In this document: positions 55,715 through 64,000 of the stretch, piece by piece
Position numbering within the stretch: position 1 is the stretch's first letter
How the letters are laid out: each line of letters starts with the position of its first letter
Source of the DNA: Capitulum mitella
Lineage: Eukaryota > Arthropoda > Thecostraca > Pollicipedomorpha > Pollicipedidae
NCBI GenBank assembly: GCA_030062745.1
Contig: CP099842.1
Location: forward strand, 20,307,822-20,371,821
Length of the DNA stretch: 64,000 bases
Direction of reading: 5' to 3'
Position numbers and translations under genes: made by a program
The notes under the pieces: model-generated
Database searches by the model: none
Seen by the model: the letters and a program-made list of their open reading frames with translations, nothing else
What the model was told of the DNA's origin: nothing

Positions 55715-56702
55715 ACGAGGCCCTGGACAAAGCTGCTTTGGCAAGTGCTTGAGATAATGATTGCGTTCTCTTGTAGGAGCTTTATTACTGAGCTTCGAGT
55801 TATAGTTTAATGTTGTGCCAGAAAACTGTTTTTCAACCGTTTACAAATTACGTTATGTTAATGCTGAATTGGTGTTGTAAACGCAAACAAAATAAGAGAC
55901 AGAAGTTTGCATCATTCGCCATTATGTCGATGGATGCCCAAGGGCAAAGGCCTGAAAAATGTCAGTGGGTACAGACCTGAATAAAACATGCATTTTCGAG
56001 AACTCAAATGGACACCTGCGCCAAAACCTGGGGAAAAAGTTCGTTCGTTGAACGAAAAACTGGGCCGCAGCAAAAAGAAGAAAATTCAGCAATTTTTGGG
56101 GGAGAAAGTAACCCAAATGAGGTCGGCCGTTGATCCGGTAAAGCTTGCCCCCCCCCCCAGCCGAAAATGCAATCCGCCGTCCCTCACTATCCAGTCATAA
56201 TATGACTGGATAGTGAGGGACGGCGGATTGCATTTTCGGCTGGGGGGGGCAAACTCTATCGGATCATCAGGCGACCTCATTTAGGTTACCTTCTTCCCCC
56301 CTCCCGGAAAAATAACTGAATCTCGTTCTTTTGCTATGGCCCAGTTTTTCGTTATATAAACAATTTTTTCCCAAGGTTTTGGCGCTAGTGTATACTTGAG
56401 TTCTCTAAAATGCGTGGATTTTTCTATTCAGGTCTGTACCCATTGCCATTTTTCAGGACTTTGCCCATGGGCATCCATCTACATAATGGCGAATGATGCA
56501 AATTTCTGCTTCTTATGTTGTCTGCGTTTACATCACGAATTCAACATTGTTAGAAAGTACATTTGTAAAAGGCTGGAAGACAGTTTCCTCCCACAACATT
56601 AAATTACAACTCGACGCCCAGTAACAAAGCGCTTACAGACTATCACACGAGAACGAAATCATTATCTCAAGCACTTGCCAAAGCAGCTTTGCGTGGCCCC
56701 AC
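55715..56702. mobile_element. Foldback element, about 990 bp inverted repeat
   Basis: The two halves mirror each other around position 56,200. Outer landmarks are AAAGCTGCTTTGGCAAGTGC (55,729) and GCACTTGCCAAAGCAGCTTT (56,671). Inner ones are TGGATGCCCA and TGGGCATCCA, and ACTCAAATGGACACC and its diverged partner. Divergence rises with distance from the centre. No protein. Confidence 0.9.
56152..56248. repeat. Perfect 97-bp palindrome at the foldback centre
   Basis: From a C-run and AGCCGAAAATGCAATCC on the left to GGATTGCATTTTCGGCT and a G-run on the right, the arms are exact, with a single A at 56,200 in the middle. It is a strong cruciform candidate. Confidence 0.93.
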
Positions 56703-57212
56703 ACACACATAATGTAACAATGCCAGCACCAAACCTCTGACATAATGGACCAAGGGCGTAGCCAGGATTCCGCCCCGGGGGGGAGCAAATTGGATCAAGG
56801 GGGCCTCGTAACCAATGGGAGCCCTCGCCAATGGCGGATCCGGGATTTTGCCAAGGCGGGGGAGGGGGGGTTGGAGGTGAATGGTCAGCGCGTGGTCCCC
56901 ATTTTTCTACCCTTCAGATGTGAAAAATGATGTAATTTTGCTTTTTACGATTTAAAATAGCCAAAAAAATTCAAACGCGTCGTCTCATTTCAGAAAATTC
57001 TGCGTTTTGTTTCCGAACAAAGTGGCCGAAATATGGCAAAAAAGGCGGGATTTTAGGCGGTTCCGTCCCTCCCTTCATTTCAAATGTCTTGTCAGTATCT
57101 GGTCTGGCAGCCCGTCAGTCCCCCACCCCCATCCCGTAGCTTGTGGATTTTTTTATAGTTTAGGTTAGTTTGGTTTAGTTTAGTTCAGTTTAGGTCAGCT
57201 TAGTTTAGGTTC
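56703..57212. other. Transposon-end debris and a TTTAG-rich run
   Basis: AAGGGCGTAGCCAGGATTCC at 56,753 and ATGGCGGATCCGGGATTTTG at 56,832 resemble hAT-type ends with following G-runs. A degenerate run of TTTAG/TTAGG-like pentamers occupies 57,157-57,212. Confidence 0.5.
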
Positions 57213-59536
57213 CCTCTTGCAGTTACAGGGGCACTTTTGGTGGTCTCGGGCCCTCTGCCGTGCCAGGATCCTCTAATTGTCTCAGGTTCCTTTTACAGTT
57301 TTACGTGTCCCGCGGGACGTCTCAGGCCCTTCTTTGGCAGTTCCAGGGGCACTTCGGACAGTCTCAGGGACCAATCTGGGAATTTCAGGGACGCTTGAGC
57401 CATCTCGGGTTCCGTCCTGTCGTCCCTGGAACGTTTTTGCCATCTAAGGAGCCCCTCAGACACTAAAATGGGCCCGCTATATAAGTCTCTCTCTGCAGTG
57501 ACAAGGACGCCTCTCGCAATCGTCTAGTGCTATGGCCGTTTCAGGAGCAGTCCGGACGTCTCAAGTTCTAGTAGTTTCTGGGCACCCTCTGGTCGTCTCA
57601 GGGGCTCTTATTGCTAGAGACTTCTAATTAGCAGTATGAAAGGTCTCTCTCTAGCAGCCCCAGTGAACCCTCTGCGGTCCTGGGTACCTTTCTTATCGTC
57701 TCTGGGAAACATTTTTGCCATCTCAAGGATCCTCTGGCAATTACAAAAGACCTTTTGGCAATTTCAGGGCCCCTGTGTAAGTGTCATAGACCCTGTGAAC
57801 GTCTCCGGTGATCGCCATGGCTGTATCTGGGGTCTTGCTCTGTTATGTGAGGCATATCCGGCAGACTTTTAGGGCCCCTCTGACTGTAACAACTCTAGCC
57901 GTTTTGTTGGCGCCTCACTGGCAGTCTCAGGGGGACCTTGCCCTTGCCCGTGCCAGGAGCCTGCTTATTATACTCGGAGACCCTCTGGCCGTCCAGCGCC
58001 CCCATAAAAGCAAAATACCGTCGCAGAGGCCCTCTTATCGCCATTGTCTCGCAGAGGCCCTGCGACCTTTTTGACGGTTCCAGGGGTCATCTGCGGTGTA
58101 CAGGCCCATCTTGCCGTCTCAGAAACCACCTGACCTTCCCGGAGGCCCCTGAAGGCATCAAGAACCCCCCAAGGCTTCAAAAAGGCTAGTGTAGTCTATT
58201 TGTGGCTCCTTCCGAGGTTGGGTAGGCCACCGACGAATCCCCGTTCAGGGGGCCCCTCTGGTTGGTCAGGGTCTCCTTATGCTGTGCTAGGCACCCTCTA
58301 AAGTTCTTTCCCTCTCAGGTGCCTCTCTGGCAACGTTAGCTGTTTCATGGACCCTTTGCCGTGTTGGGGTCTCTTGCGGTCCCAGAGGCCCTCGGAGGAT
58401 TTCAAGGACCCATCTTTCTATCTTAGGGGCCACTTTACCATATCAAGGTCTCATTAACCCTCCTGGAAGCCCTCTGACTACATCAAAAACCTTCAGCTTT
58501 TCACTCACAGGGGCCCCATAGGGACTTAGTCCTCATCTTAGCCATCTCAGGGGCCCATGAGTCATCTGGCGGTCTCGGGAATACTCTGCCGTGTTGGGAC
58601 CCTGTTGTGGTCTCAGAGGCCCTTTGAGAGCTTCAGGGGCCCTCTATGCGTGTCAGAGGTCATCTAGCCCTCCAGGCCTCTCTGACCGCACCAAGAGCCC
58701 GTCAGGTTCTTATAATGACCCCGTCAAGCTCATATGGGGTCCTTTCGAGACTCCTTTTAAGTCTGACAGGGTCCCCTTCTCAGACCTCAAGGGGGAGGGG
58801 CGATCACCCCAATTGCTCCCCCTTTGGATCCGCGCCTGGCCGTCGTAATCATGAGGGCCCCATGAGGTAAAATTACCGTCGGTTTGTAAAGGTGCCTCGC
58901 TGAAGTGTAAATGGGGCCCATGCTCACCTGTAAAGACGTTCCTGCCGACCTGGCGGGTGCCTCTTACAGGTCGGCAAGGGCATCTTTACTGGACAGCAGG
59001 GACTCTTGAATGGTCGTTTAGGGGCCCCTGTTGGCCAGGGGGGGGTCATTGCCTGTCTGTAGAGGGCACCCTATCTGTTTGTAAAGGGCCCCTGTCGACC
59101 TCTGGAGGCGGGGCAGGGGCCTTCTTCCAGACCGAAAGGAGGTCCCTTCAGAGGATGGCAGGGGCCCTTTATGGGTCGACAGGGGACCCTCCCCAGACAA
59201 GCAGTAAACTCCCTTACACGCTAGCAGGGGCCCTAAACGCTCATTCAGACCGCGGGCCTTTCTTCGTAGCACAAAGCCATGTTGCATATGCGGGGTACGT
59301 TTTCTTTCGGTTCGTAAGTTTTTTTTAATGCTTAAAATATTCTTATTTTGCTTTACTTGTCTGTTTCGGACAGTGTACGACGTCCAGCGTATGCCTCACG
59401 CTATCACCTCGCACTTCACGCCTCACGCAAAGAACTGGAGCCTTCGGCTCCAGGGGGCCCGCTCGGCCGTCAGGTGGCCCCGCTTGGCCTCCAGCGGGGA
59501 GGGGGCATGGCTCCTTTGCCCCCCTTGGCTACAGTG
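57213..59536 (-). mobile_element. GC-rich satellite-like transposon, copy C (inverted)
   Basis: It ends at 59,536 with CCTTGGCTACAGTG, the inverse of the copy B start. Reading leftwards it repeats the same landmarks, including the complement of CTGTCCGAAACAGACA near 59,362. The body to 57,213 is the ~21-bp degenerate repeat (for example GTCTCAGGGGCCCCTCTGGC-like units). At 2.3 kb it is the longest copy. No protein. Confidence 0.8.
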
Positions 59537-60728
59537 TAATGGACGAAACCATCTTGCCAGAGTGCCCAAGGGATTAACAATCAGTTCCATGTCCAACACT
59601 ACTACGCATGGTATATAAAACAAGAATCTCAAGATACATCAAGCCGAGTGATGATAAAATCACATAAGGGAAGCATATAAGAAACATGATATAATTTTTC
59701 CCACAGGGCTAATGTTAAATTTCCAAAAAATTGGGGGTCATGGCCCTGACCTCCGCCCTTCCCCCTGTTCCTACGCAATTATACTAATGTTCACAAAAAC
59801 GGTTATATTTCTCCCTATGGACGCCACGTTTGGTATACAAGGCTGCCACGCAGACTTGTGCTGATTACTCCTGAAATCATCGCCAGAATCGTCGCGTCTT
59901 GTAATGGGCGCCGAGCATAGATATAGAAGGGACACAGATAGGTAAAAACAGTGTATCACCTCTATATCTATAGACACCAAAAACCATCAAATTTAATGAG
60001 TACCATGTCTGAAAAAACCTTCATATTTGTACAAAATTTCGCAAAGATTGTTATCGTCTGTCGCCGATGCTCCTACAATGATTTTTTCTTTTTACTTTAG
60101 TAGCGTAAGATTGATTTTTCTACGATTTTGCTTGGTGCTGTGACGAAAATTTCGGGGGGGCAAAAACATAGTTTTGCCCCCCCAGCCTGACGGCTGGGGG
60201 ACGACCGCCCCTCCTCCTCCCCTTTTCCGCAGTCGCTGAGTCATATCCTTGAGCTCAGTGTTGCCCTAGACAGCATCTTTCGCCGATTCCGGATGACATG
60301 ACAAGTTATAAATGCTTCAGTATATCCATAATGTGTTCTTTCTTTTTTTCTTTTCTTTTTTTTCTTCTTCTAATCCATAATGTGTTCATAGCTTTATGTT
60401 TTCGTTCCAAAAATAAATCTCAAAGCTCAGAACCGGTATCTAAAAATCCATTCCTCTGAGGTACTGCATGGGTTTTCGAGGATTCAAGAGCAACTCTACG
60501 GTTTATATTTCCGTAGCCCCGTTTCTTATGGGGAACCAAGAATGCGTGTTGGTGTTTTCTTGTGTGGAATAAATCTGCTCTATTTTTGTTTAATTTTAAA
60601 ATCACAAGGATCAATAAAACGAAATTTGAATATTTAATGAACTATTTCTTTACAAAACCAATAATATCAACATACAGTCGTCTTGTCGTATGCCGCCACG
60701 GAAAAATTGGATCACGCATTGCATCAAC
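59537..60728. other. No gene seen; lin-9 upstream region
   Basis: A segment at 59,705-59,770 resembles 30,170-30,240. A GGGGGGGCAAAAACATAG / TTTTGCCCCCCC inverted pair lies at 60,155-60,185. From about 60,560 the sequence is expected to hold the lin-9 promoter and 5' UTR; a CCAAT word lies at 60,658. Confidence 0.4.
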
Positions 60729-63692
60729 ATGGCGGATTCGCTTGAAAGTAAATGCGAAGGGATTGTCTTTAACCTCTTGCCTGCTGTGTATTATTGAGAT
60801 ATTGGCGTCAGTGCCGTGTTGTTGGAACTAGAAAACGTGATAGAGGCTTGTTTCACCTATTTTTTGGGGCGCTGTGAGTGTGTCTGCCAGCGCGAGTTCC
60901 GCGCGCTCTTGTTGACATTTCTGGCTCACGTCTGCTGTGTGAAATTTGAATTTTGAGTGCCAGACATCAAACGTTTTAACGTTATGCCACATCAAAAGAC
61001 CACCGCAACACATTGTGATTTTCTGTCTAGTTGGATTTATTTTTCCCTTGAAAAAATATGATGTCTGTTCACTTTGGAAATGATCAGGAGTTGTATCTGG
61101 AGTTGGACCTTGGTCTATGTGATAAGAAGCCTATTCTTTTTCACTTTTGGCAGATGATGGTGCATTTTTGCCTGGCTCAGTAAATTAGGCATGTTTGAGC
61201 CCAGGACTCATTTTTGACACTATTGGTTATGCTTTCAGGAATTGCTTTTGACTTCCAGTGCATTTTCATCATATTCAAATGACATTTGTAAGGATATTGG
61301 CACATTTATATGGACATGTGTAAATTTTTGTTTACATGAAGAACAGCTGCATTTTCTATGCATATTAATCTGCAAAACTAAAAACACATTCTTGTCCTGT
61401 TATGAAGCTTGTGACAAAATTTGGGGAATTCATGTTTAGTATCCTACAACACGTTCTTGTGGTATTATTGTGTTATATTGCATTGTATCGTACTACTGTG
61501 GTAATTTTCTTTTGTAAGTGTAATTAATGGTCATGGCTGAATGCCTCTTTAATCACTGCTTAATACATTTCTCATCACTGGTCAGTGTGTTTTGCCTATG
61601 GACAGCAGCATATTAAACATTGATTCCCTAGTTTGTAGAAGACTAATGAAGTAGCAGTGCAGTGTGTGTATAAAAGTAGATTTGTTTTATTTTAGACCTG
61701 AAGATATGATAAGAGGTAATGCTTCTTTCATGCAAGTACATTTGTCACTGGTAGCACATTATTGTTTTCTGAATAGTTTGATTTGGGTGCAAAAACATTT
61801 TCTTTCTTCCACTTTGTGATTCAGTAGTACTTGTCCTGCAGCATAAGTGTTCACACGTTAATGTATAAAGAATGTGGTTATTTTTCAACATATGACTTGT
61901 TTTGTTATTAGCCTGACAGTGTAATTGATACTAGCCCTACCATGACTCCTATTTACACATGATGCTGTATGGTTCCTGGCACCTGGAATCTTCTTGAAAT
62001 ATTTGTGAACTATGACTGCAGGTGGACTTTCGGATGTTTTTCAGATGTTGATGTTATGGTTTATGGATGCTTTTTCATTTGCCAGCTTTGTGCTATATTC
62101 TTGAAAAGTTCTTGTGAAATTGTTAGTTTGTGCATACAAATTTCCCATTTGCAGGAATGGCTTCTGTAATGCATCACTCCATTCACAGATGAATCTGTCC
62201 AAGCTCTGCTGACGATAAAAAATGGTGGTTACTATGGTGTGAAGGGAACTGCAAATGAAGATCTAGTCTCAACAAAAATGGAGATAATGGAGAATGACAA
62301 TGTGGGTCTCACCCAGCAAGAAAGCATCAGTCAGAATTCAAATGATGGGAGACCTGGCTTTCTGTCTGCATTAGGTCTTCACCCTGCTGGGGAAAATATT
62401 ATAAAGAGAACACCAGAGAAGACCATCCCTCTCCTCTTTAATAGGAGAGGCACTGTAAGTGTAGTCGTCTGGTTGTCTGCAATTGTAGCAACTGTCTTAG
62501 AGAAACCAGGATGCTGGTTAATGGTCCGTGCAATATGCATTCAGGTTTTGATAACATCCATAATATGTATCATATGCTCTCAAAACCTTAAGTGGTAAAA
62601 TACATCTTGGAGCCCATCCATTGTATTTGACTGTTAGCCCATAATCACTCCATGGAGCCCAAGAAGCTCTTCCTGGTGTTGGAGTGTGCAGGTTTCATGT
62701 GCTTCACATTTTACTCAGGTTTTCACACCATTGGACTTGAAATCTAGGCATGTGTGGAGAAGTGTTCACGAGTATATCTTCTTTTAACTGTGTACTGTCA
62801 CAACATTTCTCTGGATTTGAATCATACAGCAGTCTCCTCTTGCAAGAGAACCTTGATTCTTTCATGCCCAGCTAAACAGAAGGTATCTTTAAACCATTTT
62901 CAGACCATGCATATCATGTCTTTTTGTCTCATGGCCGTGCTCATGTTAACCAGCCACAGCGGATCCGAAAGAAAAACCGTCTGTACTTTGATGACGACCA
63001 CGTCAGTGGGGAGACGTTTCGCTCGTCGCCCAAGAAGTCGCCTGCGCCGCCGCGGGACCGGGCGCCGCCGCAGTCTCCGGTGGCCGCGCCGCCTCCGCCG
63101 CCGGTGGCGGCCGCGCCGCCGACCACCAGCACCCTTCGCGTGGCCGTCACCACGCCCAAGAAGGCGGTCAGCCGGCCATCGGCGGCGCTGCCGCCGTCGG
63201 AGGTGGCGCCGCCGCCAGCCGCCGCGGCCGCGGCCGACAACGGCCTTTCCACCGTCTATCGGCACCGAGAGGCGCACGCCCTGGGACTGCGGCTGCGCAA
63301 CCTGCTGAAGCTGCCCAAGGCGCACAAGTTTGTGTGCTATGAGTGGTTTTACAGCACAATTGACGAGTAAGTCGCTGGTGCGGTCAAGTACGCCTACTGT
63401 TCCTTGCCTCAAACCAAGATCGTGCTGGCCCACATTTTTTATTATTACAAAGCGGGTGCCTGCCCACCTAATAATACCTAATGGGGTTTGGTGTATGTAT
63501 GTTGATTCAGTCTTCAACCCTGCCCCTGGGCACACCTGACCAAGGAACTTTTTCAGATGCCTGTTTTCTGGCAGCAATGACTTTTTGATATGCTTGAAAG
63601 AGCAGTATCCAAAACTGAGGACAAGAAATCTTACTCGAACAGAATGGTGCAAAATACGGAGGCAGATGGGCAAACCCCGAAGATGCTCGCCA
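60729..63692 (+). CDS. lin-9: LIN-9 homolog, DREAM/MuvB subunit (first four coding exons, 3' partial)
   Basis: LIN-9 is a core subunit of the MuvB complex, which with E2F/DP and Rb-like proteins represses, and with B-Myb activates, cell-cycle genes. Exons: 60,729-60,747 (MADSLE, context CAACATGG, donor GTAAAT), 62,189-62,454 (donor GTAAGT), 62,960-63,366 (donor GTAAGT) and 63,557-63,692 (acceptor TTTTTCAG, donor GTAAGT). Splice phases 1, 0, 2 and 0 all agree, giving 276 codons so far. Around residue 96 is RIRKKNRLYFDDD, like the basic/acidic motif of other LIN-9 proteins. Residues about 110-200 form a Pro/Ala-rich linker. The DIRP domain starts at about 205 with LRNLLKLPKAHKF and YEWFYSTIDE and continues LICLKEQYPKLRTRNLTR and KIRRQMGKPRRCS. 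The remaining exons lie outside the window. Exon 1 is the least certain. Confidence 0.93.
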
Positions 63693-63754
63693 GTAAGTTT
63701 CTATTTAACCCTGATCTGCATATCTGATAGGCAAGACAGGGCTGGAAATTGGTT

Positions 63755-63915
63755 TTCGTTGTTGGTGTTGGGGTGTAACGTTTGTTTTCGAGTACAAAAT
63801 TTTGCAAAAAATAATGCTAATTTAAGCTGGCATTCTTGGTGTCAGTCAGTTACAACACCTTTTTAATTCAACACCATACCTGCTTCGTACTGAATAGAGA
63901 GAGTCTGCTTGCAGA
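63755..63915. repeat. Dispersed repeat in lin-9 intron (shared with 33,010-33,150)
   Basis: GAGTACAAAATTTTGC, AATGCTAATTTAAG, GGCATTCTTGGTGTC and CATACCTGCTTCGTACTGAA follow the order seen at 33,010-33,150. Confidence 0.7.
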
Positions 63916-64000
63916 GTGAGAGAATTGTCGTCGTTCTTGGTGTAAGTCAGTGAGGTACGATATCATACCTACCAAAAGCAGGTTTGACATACTTACTGAA

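Noticed and set aside
62900..63673. 257-codon minus-strand frame
   Set aside because: It is antisense to lin-9 exons 3 and 4, whose sense reading matches a known family with correct splice phases.

Overview
This is nuclear DNA of an animal, most likely an arthropod. Protein-coding genes are sparse and split by introns with GT/AG ends. The pentamer TTAGG/CCTAA, the arthropod telomere repeat, occurs as internal arrays near 14.05-14.27 kb and 36.03-36.10 kb. Transposons fill much of the window. Three genes are assembled here exon by exon with matching splice phases, plus a fourth by paralogy: LSM3 (minus strand, 33,627-35,270), two secreted glycine-rich repeat proteins (minus 47,840-48,545 and plus 53,021-53,973), and the 5' half of the lin-9 gene (plus, 60,729 to beyond the right edge). 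A decayed third glycine-rich copy lies at 41,224-41,600. The sequence does not settle whether the source is a crustacean or a chelicerate.

Layout. 0-10 kb: remnants of Tc1 and Tigger-like DNA transposons, tandem repeats at 2.15-2.43 and 3.60-4.33 kb, and a tRNA-derived SINE. 10-24 kb: a CR1-like LINE end, hAT-like MITEs, TTAGG arrays, a 1.1-kb TTAA-bounded element, an L1/Tx1-like LINE broken by two younger insertions, a 1.2-kb piggyBac-like element and two Penelope-like fragments in opposite orientation. 24-33 kb: no recognised gene, but several short GC- and CpG-rich islands that could be promoters or first exons. 33.6-35.3 kb: LSM3, with a foldback element carrying a TTAGG array just upstream. 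38-46 kb: LINE fragments, a 46-bp minisatellite, and a stack of nested insertions in the dead glycine-rich gene. 47.5-54 kb: the two glycine-rich genes, pointing away from each other. 54-59.5 kb: GC-rich satellite-like transposon copies around a 1-kb inverted repeat. 60.7-64 kb: lin-9.

The genes do not form a pathway. LSM3 is an RNA-processing housekeeping protein, LIN-9 is a chromatin/cell-cycle regulator (DREAM/MuvB), and the glycine-rich proteins are secreted structural or cationic products. The most informative part is the transposon stratigraphy. The three related glycine-rich loci provide empty sites that date and define hAT-like insertions. Two 1.2-kb piggyBac-like copies, and a second TTAA family, carry clusters of the nuclear-receptor half-site AGGTCA. 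No CRISPR array, bacterial operon or rRNA gene was seen.
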